Assembly (NCBI GenBank): GCA_009885415.1
Contig: VFKU01000764.1
Location: forward strand, 1 to 15,482
Length of the DNA stretch: 15,482 nt
From: Rhodothermota bacterium
GTDB taxonomy: Bacteria > Hydrogenedentota > Hydrogenedentia > Hydrogenedentales > GCA-2746185
Direction of reading: 5' to 3'
The notes under the pieces are model-generated. The model was given only the letters and a program-made list of their open reading frames with translations, did no database searches and was not told the origin of the DNA. The translations under genes were made by a program, and so were the position numbers. Positions 5,968-13,582 of this stretch are shown here, piece after piece. Position 1 is the stretch's first letter. Each line of letters opens with the position of its first letter.

Positions 5968-7947
5968 CTATTTGCCGGTATACCCGAGCGACTTGAGTCG
6001 CTCGCGTTCCTCGTTCACTTCGGAGGCGCCAGGCACGGCGGCTTCCGATCCGAGAGGGACGAAGCGGAGGCCGCCGACCACGGTCACATCCTCTCGCCGT
6101 CCTTCGTCCAGCCAGTATACAAAGGTGCCGTCCGTGATCGTATACGTGCCGACCTCGATCCATTCCTTGTTCGTCTCGTCGGGCTTGGCCGCCGGCACGC
6201 CGAACACGCGGAAATCGCGCTCCGTGGGAATCTGCAGGAACGAAAACGACGCGCCGCGAACGTCGTCGCCGCCGGTGTCAAGCGTGCGGCAAAAAATACT
6301 GATGTGGTAAGTGCCATTGGGGACTTTTTGGGTGAGCACGAGGCCGGGCGCATCTTCGCTATAAGGATGGCTAATGAGCAGGGTCTGCTCCTCGAAGCGC
6401 CACAGGTAGGGCGAGGTACGGCGGGTCCAGAGATTGTCCTTGGGGTCTTCCGCATCGGTCACGGGGTTGGGCTTCGCCGGATCCACGAGGACTTGATCGC
6501 CGGCCACTTCGAAATAAGGTGGGGTTTCGATCGGTTGCGCTTCGTGCGCGTCCCAGGCGGGATCGAATAACGTGCGGATGAGTTCGTCCGCACGGGCCAG
6601 ACGCAGCGCGGGGGCAGGGATTTCGCGGCGATTGCCGATGCGATCGGGCACCGCCCAGACGTACATCGCCTTGCCGTCGCCGGGCTGTTGGAAGTGCTCC
6701 GCCGGGTAGGGGCTGAGCTCGAACTTGGCGTCGTCAAATCGAATCACGCGATTGGGCTCGGTCGAAAAATAATAGGTCGAGGTCCGCGCGAAGGTGTACT
6801 CGTGCAATTCCAGGGGGTCGGGGGCGGAGATCGCAGGCCGAAGGGAGACGCCGTCGAAGCGGGCATCGGTCTTCAGGCCGAGCAAGTCCACAAGGGTCGG
6901 CACGATGTCCGCATTTTCCGTGCGTATCTGGATCGTCTTTCCTGCCGGCAGACCCGGGCCGGCCAGGATCAGCGGCGTGCGCAACAAGTCGTCGTAGGAC
7001 ATCGTATCGGGGTGGCCGAGCGTCTCGCCGTCCTCGGCGAGCGCATCGCCGTGGTCCGAGCCAATCAGGATCAACGTGCGGTCCAAGACACCCGCGCGCT
7101 CAAGCGCGGCGACGACCGCGTGTACCGTTTCATCCGCGGCCATGACGTCGCTGTCGTAAAGATCCACGATGCGGCGGCGGTCGGCCTCAGAAAACGGCGC
7201 ACCGCGCCACCACCGCAGGTCCTTGTCGCGCGCTTCAGGGAAGGACGGGTCAAACCACGCGGCATCCGTATCTGGAGGCAGGTGGGGCTGGTGGGTGTCG
7301 AGCGAGTGGAGGTAGACGAAGAACGGCGAAGCAGCGTGGTCTGCGATCCACTTGAACAAATCGGGATTGAGCGATTCAAAGGTGGGCGGGACCGCCGATT
7401 CGCGGTAGTTGAGCCGGCCGAGCGAATCGATGTCGTAGGCAAGAGGGGTGAACGTGTCGAAGCTCCTGCCCAGCCTGGACGTTTCACCATACCACGGCGA
7501 GGCGGAGAACATGGCCGTGGCGTAGCCGTTTTCCTTGAAGATCGTCGAGACGAGCTTCTCGCCGGGCTCGGGCGTGTGCAAGAACCACAGGCCGAGATGC
7601 CGGGCGTCCTGGTACTGCGCCGGCATGTAACGGCCAGTCATGTAACTCTCGACCGAGAGCAGCGTCGCAGGGCCCTGCGCGAAATTCCGATCGAAGCGCA
7701 CCCCGCGCTTGGCCAAGGCGTCGATGTGGGGCGAGGTCGGCCGGTGATAGCCGTAACACGAGAGGTGGTCGGGCCGACACGCATCGAGGAGAATCCACAC
7801 GACGTTGACCGGACCGCCGGCGGGCGGCGGTGGGGCCGGATGTGCCGAGGATTCAGCCGTCGGCCCCGACGGAGAGGGGCCTCCGCACGCGGAGAAAAGC
7901 GCGGCGGCCAGGAGCAGGGCGCCACAGGCAGCAAAACGGGAACACAT
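5968..7947 (-). CDS. Sulfatase-fold (alkaline phosphatase superfamily) lipoprotein with Thr nucleophile
   Basis: A 659-aa exported hydrolase or transferase. Residues 1-20 are a lipoprotein-type signal peptide ending LFSAC (Cys21), followed by a Pro/Ala/Ser-rich spacer to about 45. The catalytic domain (about 47-375) shows metal-ligand motif LLDACRPDHLSCYGY (Asp55), FVYLHSLDTHQPH (His219), and GSDHGDALAEDGETLGH (Asp298, His299). Where true sulfatases have Cys-x-Pro-Ser-Arg, this protein reads T-L-L-S-V before ESYMTGRY, so Thr95 occupies the formylglycine position. Thr/Ser nucleophiles are usual in phosphodiesterases and phosphotransferases of this superfamily, and are also found in many proteins annotated as sulfatases. 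Residues about 510-635 look beta-rich, and the tail RLKSLGYTGK resembles a common sulfatase-family C-terminus. The start at ATG 7947 is fixed by the signal peptide; the frame extends upstream without sense. It heads the six-gene block. Substrate unknown. Confidence 0.87.
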   Translation of the reverse strand: MCSRFAACGALLLAAALFSACGGPSPSGPTAESSAHPAPPPPAGGPVNVVWILLDACRPDHLSCYGYHRPTSPHIDALAKRGVRFDRNFAQGPATLLSVESYMTGRYMPAQYQDARHLGLWFLHTPEPGEKLVSTIFKENGYATAMFSASPWYGETSRLGRSFDTFTPLAYDIDSLGRLNYRESAVPPTFESLNPDLFKWIADHAASPFFVYLHSLDTHQPHLPPDTDAAWFDPSFPEARDKDLRWWRGAPFSEADRRRIVDLYDSDVMAADETVHAVVAALERAGVLDRTLILIGSDHGDALAEDGETLGHPDTMSYDDLLRTPLILAGPGLPAGKTIQIRTENADIVPTLVDLLGLKTDARFDGVSLRPAISAPDPLELHEYTFARTSTYYFSTEPNRVIRFDDAKFELSPYPAEHFQQPGDGKAMYVWAVPDRIGNRREIPAPALRLARADELIRTLFDPAWDAHEAQPIETPPYFEVAGDQVLVDPAKPNPVTDAEDPKDNLWTRRTSPYLWRFEEQTLLISHPYSEDAPGLVLTQKVPNGTYHISIFCRTLDTGGDDVRGASFSFLQIPTERDFRVFGVPAAKPDETNKEWIEVGTYTITDGTFVYWLDEGRREDVTVVGGLRFVPLGSEAAVPGASEVNEERERLKSLGYTGK

Positions 7948-8167
7948 CCCCCAATTTATAACACGCTGCGCAACGTCGCTCCAATTCGTTCTCACTCCGA
8001 AAGGCTGCGCGCGGCGCGACCGCGAGCGGTGGCAGCGTCCCGGCGGGTTTGTTATCGTCTCGCGGACAAGGCCGATCCACGGCGGGATCCCGGGCATGAG
8101 CGTTCGATGAGTGTCGTGCAGGAAAAGTGCGCCGCGGAAGTATCCGCGCGCGGGCCGGGCCGCGTCC
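7948..8167. other. Divergent intergenic region between the sulfatase-fold operon and the YfhO gene
   Basis: This 220-base stretch separates two divergently oriented genes and must hold both promoters. Apart from the minus-strand promoter candidate it contains a perfect 10-base palindrome CGGGATCCCG at 83-92 past base 8000 and a TGTTATCGT at about 8050-8058 that could be a weak plus-strand -10 region. I see no convincing -35 partner, riboswitch or terminator. The far right (8111-8167) could be coding if the YfhO gene starts at GTG 8111. Confidence 0.5.
7955..7984 (-). promoter_or_regulatory. Candidate promoter for the minus-strand operon, possibly giving a leaderless mRNA
   Basis: On the minus strand, TTGGAG (7984-7979) and TATAAA (7960-7955) are separated by 18 bases, a fair match to a sigma-70 type promoter. 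TATAAA ends 7 bases before the ATG at 7947, so transcription would begin at or just before the start codon. The only Shine-Dalgarno-like run, GGGGG, touches the ATG and is too close to act as one. Inference from pattern only. Confidence 0.35.
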
Positions 8168-10621
8168 ATGCCTGAGCCGGAGCGATTCGCACGCCTCAAG
8201 ACCGCCGGAGCGCTGCTAACGCTCGCACTGCTGTGCGCGGCGCTTTTCGGGCCGGTGCTGCTCGATCACGGGCGCGCTCTCTCACACCTCTCCGGCGACA
8301 CATCGCAGTTTTTCTTCGCCATGCGCGATTTCGCGGCAAGCGAAATCCGCGCGGGCCGCCTGCCGCTGTGGAACCCGTACTTAATGTCCGGCACGCCTTT
8401 CGTCGGCAACTTCCAGTCGGCAATCTTTTATCCGCCAAACGCGCTCTACCTCGTGCTGCCCGTCGCCGACGCCGCGGACGTGGACTACGCGCTACACACG
8501 TTCCTCGCCGGCGCGTTCATGTTTCTGTGGGCGCGACGCCGAGGCATCACCCGTCGCGGCGCCCTGCTCGCGGGCACGATCGCGATGTTCGGCTCGCCCT
8601 TTTTCCTGCGCATGTTGGGCGGCCAGCTCACGATGGTCGACGCCATGGCCTGGGCGCCGCTGCTCTTCCTCGCGATCGAAATGACCTTGGATGCCGCGCG
8701 CGACCGCGCCCCGCTGCTCGGCCCCGTGCTCCTCGGCGCCGCCGCCACCGCCATGCAGATGCTCGCCGGGCACCCGCAGACCGTCTTCATCACCGGCGTC
8801 ACCGCGACAATGTATTGCACCCTACGCTTTCCCGGCGCTTCAAACCGCATCCGGGCCACCCTCGCGCTGTCCGCACTCGCGCTATGGGGCACGCTCCTGA
8901 GCGCGATCCAGCTCCTGCCCGGCATACACACCATGACCGAGAGCGTGCGAACCGGCGGCATCAGCGACGACTTCGCCACCACCTTCTCCTTCCCGCCGGA
9001 AAACCTGCTCACGCTCCTCGCCCCTACGTTCTTCGGCGATCGCGTCTATTACCCCTACTGGGGCCAGTGGGCCTCGTGGGACGCCGTGCTCTTCTTCGGC
9101 GTGACCGGCGCCACCCTTGCCACCTACGGCGCGCGCTACGCCCCCGCCCGCCAGCGCGCCTATGCCCCTTTCCTCGTCTTCCTCATCGTCCTCCTCGCGA
9201 TGGGGCGCTACTCGCCGGTCTACGGCGTCTTCGCCGCGATCCCCATTTTCGACGTGCTCCGCGGCGTCTCGAAATTCCTTTTCGCGGGCACCCTCTTCGC
9301 CGCACTGCTCGCCGGCATGGGCCACGACCTGCTCGCGGCCAACGCACCCTCGGCCCGGCCGCACCGCGCGGCCCTCGCGCTCGTTGCGCTGATCCCCGCG
9401 CTCGGCCTGGGCGCCGTCGCGGTAACGCTCGCCGCATTCACCGGCGGCGGTGAGGCGTGGCGCGGCCTCATGTTCCGCCAAATGGCGGACAGCCTCTTCT
9501 CCGCGCTCTGGTTTAATCCGCCTGCGGACTTTTTCCGCCACGCCGCGATACAAGCGATCGCGTCGCTGGCGATCGCCGCACTCACGCTCGCGCTGCTCGC
9601 CGGATTGTTCTGGCGCGCCGGTCGCGGCCGCACCACCGCGCACGCGGTGCTCGCGCTGGCGCTCCTCGAACTGTCCGCCTTCACCTATGTCTACCGCGAC
9701 ACCTTCGCCGTGAGCGACCTGCGGCCGCCCGAGCTGGAAAAATTCTACGCGGAACACGCGGACGGCGATCGCGTCGTACAAATGCGCGGGCCGGAACTCC
9801 CCTACGCCCGCAATCTCCCGATGGACCTGCGCCATTCCGCCGTCTGGGGCTACGAGCCCGTCATGCTCCACCGCTACGCGACTTTTCTCGCGCACAGCGT
9901 GAACCGGAACATAGCGATGCTGCCCGAAATGCTCGAACACGCACGCTGGGGCTCGGACATCGTCGAGCTTGGCCTCAATTCAGGCTACCTCGATTTTCAT
10001 TTCGACACCGCCACCCGGCGGGTCGATCTGCCGCGCGAATTCGATTTACTTCGCTGCCGTTATGTGCTTGTCCCCGAAGGCTTGCCGAAATCTCCGCCGG
10101 GCATCTATGAAAATCCCGAGACCTTGCCCCGGTTTTCTTTGCTGCGTGATTACGTCGTGCTCGATAATCCTCGATACATTCTCGAAACCCTCAGCGAGCC
10201 CTCCTTCGATCCGCGGCGGACCGTCGTGCTCGAGCAAGCGCCCGACCCCGCACCCGATCCCGCCGCTGCCTTCACTCCAAGCGAGGTCGTCGTCGAGGAC
10301 GAATCGAGCGATCACGTCACGCTGCGGGTCACACTGAGCACGCCGGCGATCTTGCTGATGACGGACCCCTACAGCACCGGCTGGGGCATCCAGCCCTTGC
10401 CAGACAGCACACAGAAAAAGTATCGGCTTCTCCCCGGAGACTACGCCCTGCGCGCGGTGCCCCTCTCGGCGGGCGCGCACCACTTCCGCATGGAATATCT
10501 TCCGCCTGCCTTCGGACTGGGCGTCCTCATTACACTGGGTGCCGGAATTCTCTACGCCGCAGCGCTGGTCTATTGGGCGACGATGACGCTCGGCACTTAC
10601 CTGACGAAGAAAGCCGCGTAA
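8168..10621 (+). CDS. YfhO-family membrane protein (GT-C glycosyltransferase)
   Basis: Large polytopic membrane protein, 817 aa from ATG 8168. Family hallmarks are clear: helix 1 at about 12-32, then SGDTSQFFFAMRDF with Asp44, then RLPLWNPYLMSGTPFVGN (64-81), the standard first-loop signature of YfhO proteins. A dozen or so hydrophobic helices follow. A long extracytoplasmic region carries DRVVQMRGPELPYARN and WGYEPVMLHRYATFL. The C-terminus has the TDPYSTGWGIQ and GAHHFRMEYLPPAF motifs before a final helix. In Bacillus, YfhO proteins work with a CsbB-type GT2 and a GtrA flippase to glycosylate teichoic acids outside the cell, and an equivalent role on another glycan is likely here. In-frame GTG 8111 would add 19 basic residues with no better ribosome-binding site; ATG 8168 puts the first helix close to the N-terminus. 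Its 3' end overlaps the convergent gene by 25 bases. Confidence 0.9.
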   Translation: MPEPERFARLKTAGALLTLALLCAALFGPVLLDHGRALSHLSGDTSQFFFAMRDFAASEIRAGRLPLWNPYLMSGTPFVGNFQSAIFYPPNALYLVLPVADAADVDYALHTFLAGAFMFLWARRRGITRRGALLAGTIAMFGSPFFLRMLGGQLTMVDAMAWAPLLFLAIEMTLDAARDRAPLLGPVLLGAAATAMQMLAGHPQTVFITGVTATMYCTLRFPGASNRIRATLALSALALWGTLLSAIQLLPGIHTMTESVRTGGISDDFATTFSFPPENLLTLLAPTFFGDRVYYPYWGQWASWDAVLFFGVTGATLATYGARYAPARQRAYAPFLVFLIVLLAMGRYSPVYGVFAAIPIFDVLRGVSKFLFAGTLFAALLAGMGHDLLAANAPSARPHRAALALVALIPALGLGAVAVTLAAFTGGGEAWRGLMFRQMADSLFSALWFNPPADFFRHAAIQAIASLAIAALTLALLAGLFWRAGRGRTTAHAVLALALLELSAFTYVYRDTFAVSDLRPPELEKFYAEHADGDRVVQMRGPELPYARNLPMDLRHSAVWGYEPVMLHRYATFLAHSVNRNIAMLPEMLEHARWGSDIVELGLNSGYLDFHFDTATRRVDLPREFDLLRCRYVLVPEGLPKSPPGIYENPETLPRFSLLRDYVVLDNPRYILETLSEPSFDPRRTVVLEQAPDPAPDPAAAFTPSEVVVEDESSDHVTLRVTLSTPAILLMTDPYSTGWGIQPLPDSTQKKYRLLPGDYALRAVPLSAGAHHFRMEYLPPAFGLGVLITLGAGILYAAALVYWATMTLGTYLTKKAA

Positions 10622-12606
10622 CTCGCCACGCCCCACGCGGCGACCGTCCCCGTCGCCAGCGCATCGAGCACCGGCCGCCGCTCGATCATCGCGAGGCCCT
10701 GCCCGAGCAGCACGCCGAAGCAGGGGAGGACATTAAGCAGATACGCGGCCTTGCCCGCGCTCACCATCGGCAGCGTGAGATACAAATACGACATGCCGGC
10801 CAGATGCGATCCGATCCAGAAAAGGCAGAGTAAAGTTCCGCGCTCGATTCCCACCGTGGGCCGCGCCACCGCGCGAATCCCGCCCATCAGCATCAAGGTC
10901 GCCGGTCCAAGCGAGAGCAGCGTCGCCGCGCCGAGAAAGCGAAAGTCCCACGGCGGCACCGGCGACGGCCGCGAGCCCGCGGTCGCGTCGTAGACGTAAC
11001 CCGGCGGCACCTGGCCCGCGCTGATGAACCCGTCAGACCAGAACGTCGAGTAGAGCGAGTCCCAAAAACCAACGAAGCCTGCGCTCACCGGATGCCACAG
11101 CGCCTCGCCGAAAGTCAGCAACTGTCCCGGCGCGCGAAATCCCGGGTCTTGCCGCCAGACGGTGTCGAGCGACTCGCTGAAGCCCACGCTGAAGGGCGTG
11201 CCCAGCGCGAGCTGATTGCGCACGAAGAACCAGCCGCAGACGGCCAGCATCGCCGCCAGCGCGATCGCTGGCTCGACGAGCAGCCGCAGGCGTCCGCCGG
11301 GGCGTCGCCCGGCCGCGAGAGCTATTCCCAGCAGCGCACCCGGCGCCGCGAGCAGTCCGGTCACCTTCGAAAGCGCCGCGAGCCCCAGGCAGAGGCCGAT
11401 GAGCAAGGGCGCGGCCCAGCGCGTGGCCGGGCGCGCATCGAGCAGGTGGCGCAGCGTGAGATACACCGCGAGCGCGCTCCACAGCCCCACCAGCGGCTGG
11501 TTGCTCGGAAAAAACGAGAGATACAAATTCATCGGCAACAGCCCGCAGACGGCCGCGCCAAGCAGTTGCGCGTGCGTCCGGCCGGGAAACACAAGCCGCA
11601 ACGTGCGCAGCGCGATCTCCGCCTGCCCAAGACCGCACAAAAGCGGAATCACCCGCATCGCAATCACGTTTTGATCCACCGTCAAATGGGTGTAGATGAA
11701 ACGATACGGCAGCGATGAGATCAGATGAAAGAGCGGCGCTTCGTTCATCTTCCACCCCTCGTGCGCGAGCGGCAGCCGTCCTTTCTCGACGATGTAGTGG
11801 ATAAACTCCATATGGCCGACCACGTCAAATCCAAACCACGCAGGAACACGCAGGATCGCATTCAGTCCAAGCACCGCCAACGCGGCGAACAGCCCCGCGC
11901 GAACCACCGCCGGCGCTCGCTCCGCATAGCGCCGCCACCCGGCAGGAATGCGCCCGCGTAAATGCGCCCACCGCGCACCCGCCGCCAGAAGAAAGATCGG
12001 CGCGAGCCACAGCGCCACACTCCCCAGCGCGCGATCCGTCCGCGGAAACGCGCGGCTGCCCGGCACCGGCGCGATGCGGTCCGCCGTGGCCGCCGCCGTC
12101 CACGCCACGCCGTCGCGGCTCGCTTCCCACGCCGGCCCCGTCGCTAAGCGCAGCGCAGCGCACGCGGCCTGCAAAAAGGGCGGGCCGTTGTCCCGGCGCA
12201 CGACAATGGTCAACACATGATCGCCGGGAGAAAGATGCGGGGCGAGATCCACTTCACGCCATTGCTTCCAGTTAGCGGGGACCGATCTCTCGGAAAAGAT
12301 CGACGTGCCGTCGATCATCACCTCGGCCCGGGCAAGCGCGCGAAAACGGAGCCGCGACTCGGGGAGCACCGCCTCGATGCGCAGCGGTACGCGGAATCCC
12401 GTCGTGTCCGTGCCCAGCGGCAACAGTGCCATTTCCATCGGCCGGCCGTGACGTATCCATTGCGCGGGACCGGCCTTCGCCAGAAACACAAAGGCCGGGT
12501 CCTGCGCGCGCAACGCGAGCGCGATGCCTTCCAGCAGGAGCCCGCAGGCAAATACGGCGGCCAGAACGAGTGCGGCGGCGCGTGAGGTCAATCTGTCAAG
12601 AAACAC
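10597..12606 (-). CDS. GT39-like membrane glycosyltransferase with inserted beta-rich domain
   Basis: Membrane protein of 669 aa. Helix 1 lies at about 10-32. Residues about 45-180 are not hydrophobic and read like a beta-sandwich (DGTSIFSERSVPANWKQW, then LAPHLSPGDHVLTIVVRR), resembling galactose-binding/jelly-roll modules. Hydrophobic helices resume at about 196. The GT-C catalytic loop follows helix 3: FGFDVVGHMEFIHYI (Asp261, His265) and GWKMNEAPLFHL (285-294), matching the D..GH and hPPLyy motifs of GT39 proteins with Glu-Ala in place of the usual His-Pro. More helices run to the C-terminus. The GTG start has no evident ribosome-binding site; TTG 12591 is an alternative. It lies 52 bases after the diguanylate cyclase gene on the same strand, so it may be expressed with it, and its end overlaps the YfhO gene tail to tail. 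Donor and acceptor are unknown. Confidence 0.82.
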   Translation of the reverse strand: MFLDRLTSRAAALVLAAVFACGLLLEGIALALRAQDPAFVFLAKAGPAQWIRHGRPMEMALLPLGTDTTGFRVPLRIEAVLPESRLRFRALARAEVMIDGTSIFSERSVPANWKQWREVDLAPHLSPGDHVLTIVVRRDNGPPFLQAACAALRLATGPAWEASRDGVAWTAAATADRIAPVPGSRAFPRTDRALGSVALWLAPIFLLAAGARWAHLRGRIPAGWRRYAERAPAVVRAGLFAALAVLGLNAILRVPAWFGFDVVGHMEFIHYIVEKGRLPLAHEGWKMNEAPLFHLISSLPYRFIYTHLTVDQNVIAMRVIPLLCGLGQAEIALRTLRLVFPGRTHAQLLGAAVCGLLPMNLYLSFFPSNQPLVGLWSALAVYLTLRHLLDARPATRWAAPLLIGLCLGLAALSKVTGLLAAPGALLGIALAAGRRPGGRLRLLVEPAIALAAMLAVCGWFFVRNQLALGTPFSVGFSESLDTVWRQDPGFRAPGQLLTFGEALWHPVSAGFVGFWDSLYSTFWSDGFISAGQVPPGYVYDATAGSRPSPVPPWDFRFLGAATLLSLGPATLMLMGGIRAVARPTVGIERGTLLCLFWIGSHLAGMSYLYLTLPMVSAGKAAYLLNVLPCFGVLLGQGLAMIERRPVLDALATGTVAAWGVASYAAFFVR

Positions 12607-12658
12607 TCGAAAAGAATGTCACGTCGCGTCCGGCGGCGCAACCCGCGGTACGGGCGCT

Positions 12659-13582
12659 TCAGACCGGCGTGGAGGCCGGAGCAATCTCGATGCAATTACG
12701 GCCGTTGCGCTTAGCGGCGTACAAGGCCGTATCGGCCTCAGAAATCAGCTGGCTGAGTTCGTCGGTGTTTTCGAAGATACGGGCGGCGACGCCGATGCTG
12801 ACGCTTACCTGGACCCTCGCGCGGCCGGTGACCACCGGCGTGGAGGCCACCACGGTGCGAAGGCGTTCGGCCAGCGCCGCGCCCCCGGCCGCGTCCGTGC
12901 CGGGGCAGAGCACGAGAAATTCCTCGCCACCGAAGCGTCCGACGGAATCGTAGGGCCGGACGGTGGACTTCATGCGCTGGGCGATGTCCTTGAGCACCGC
13001 GTCCCCCACCGGATGGCCATGCGTGTCGTTGATGTGCTTGAAGTGGTCAATGTCACACATCAGCACCGCCAGCGAAGTGCCCTCGCGCGTCGAGCGGTGC
13101 GCCTCCGCGTCGAACTTTTCCATGATGCTCGCGCGATTGGAGATGCCGGTGAGGAAATCGCGCGTCGCCTGCACGCGCAACTCCTCGCGCGTCGCGATCA
13201 GCTCCTCCTGCAATTCAAGGATGCGCTTGCCCGCGCGCAGCCGCACTTGCAGCTCGTGCAGGTCCACCGGTTTGGACACGTAATCGTCCGCGCCCGCCGC
13301 CATGCCGCGCACGAGGTCTTCCTTGTCGTCCTTCGCGCTGAGCAGCATTATGTAGGTGTAGCGCTGCCGCTCCTGATAGCGCAGTTCGAGGCAAATCTCC
13401 GGGCCGGTCAGTCCCGGCATCATCCAATCCAAAATCGCCAGGCCCGGCGGCGACTCGCCGTTCAGTATCTTCATCGCCTCCGTGCCGTCCTCGGCCTCCA
13501 CGACCTCGTAGCCCCACTTCTCGAGCGTCATCTTGAGCACCGTCCGGTCGAGCGGCTGGTCGTCCGCGATGAGAATCCTCAT
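12659..13582 (-). CDS. Response regulator with REC and GGDEF domains (diguanylate cyclase)
   Basis: A 307-aa PleD/WspR-like regulator that should make c-di-GMP from two GTP when phosphorylated. The receiver domain spans about 1-118: acidic pair ADD (6-8), phospho-acceptor Asp52 in LAILDWMMPG, Thr/Ser switch in MLLSAKD, and Lys104 in DDYVSKPVDL. A helical linker (about 115-138, LELQEELIATREELR) leads to the GGDEF domain: RDFLTGISNR, CDIDHFKHINDTHGH with metal-binding Asp, and GGEEF at 218-222. The inhibitory site is intact: RPYD (209-212) lies exactly five residues before GGEEF, so product feedback is expected. The ATG shares ATGA with the stop of the upstream histidine kinase gene, which points to that kinase as its phosphodonor. 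Nothing suggests degeneration. Confidence 0.95.
   Translation of the reverse strand: MRILIADDQPLDRTVLKMTLEKWGYEVVEAEDGTEAMKILNGESPPGLAILDWMMPGLTGPEICLELRYQERQRYTYIMLLSAKDDKEDLVRGMAAGADDYVSKPVDLHELQVRLRAGKRILELQEELIATREELRVQATRDFLTGISNRASIMEKFDAEAHRSTREGTSLAVLMCDIDHFKHINDTHGHPVGDAVLKDIAQRMKSTVRPYDSVGRFGGEEFLVLCPGTDAAGGAALAERLRTVVASTPVVTGRARVQVSVSIGVAARIFENTDELSQLISEADTALYAAKRNGRNCIEIAPASTPV

Noticed and set aside
5960..6163. Extended N-terminus of the methyltransferase overlapping the end of the sulfatase-fold gene
   Set aside because: The extra 68 residues are Arg-rich and unlike methyltransferases. The TTG at 5959 with AGGCGG upstream gives a normal-length protein and a normal operon gap.
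2450..6310. A 1286-codon plus-strand open frame opposite the GT39, GT2-GtrA, methyltransferase and sulfatase-fold genes
   Set aside because: Its translation is rich in Arg, His, Gln and Glu without any recognisable domain, and it spans four genes on the other strand that have clear family motifs. Strong GC bias at third codon positions removes stops from the antisense frame, which explains it.
8096..8110. Four-codon upstream frame (ATG to TGA) immediately before GTG 8111, as a possible leader peptide
   Set aside because: No ribosome-binding site, and the preferred start of the YfhO gene is ATG 8168. Such tiny frames arise often by chance.
6688..8175. A 495-codon plus-strand open frame running up to the YfhO gene
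   Set aside because: Antisense to the sulfatase-fold domain, with no motifs and a shadow-like composition.
8882..9940. A 352-codon minus-strand open frame inside the YfhO gene
   Set aside because: Glu/Arg/Gly-rich, motif-free antisense frame. The plus-strand YfhO reading has clear family signatures throughout.
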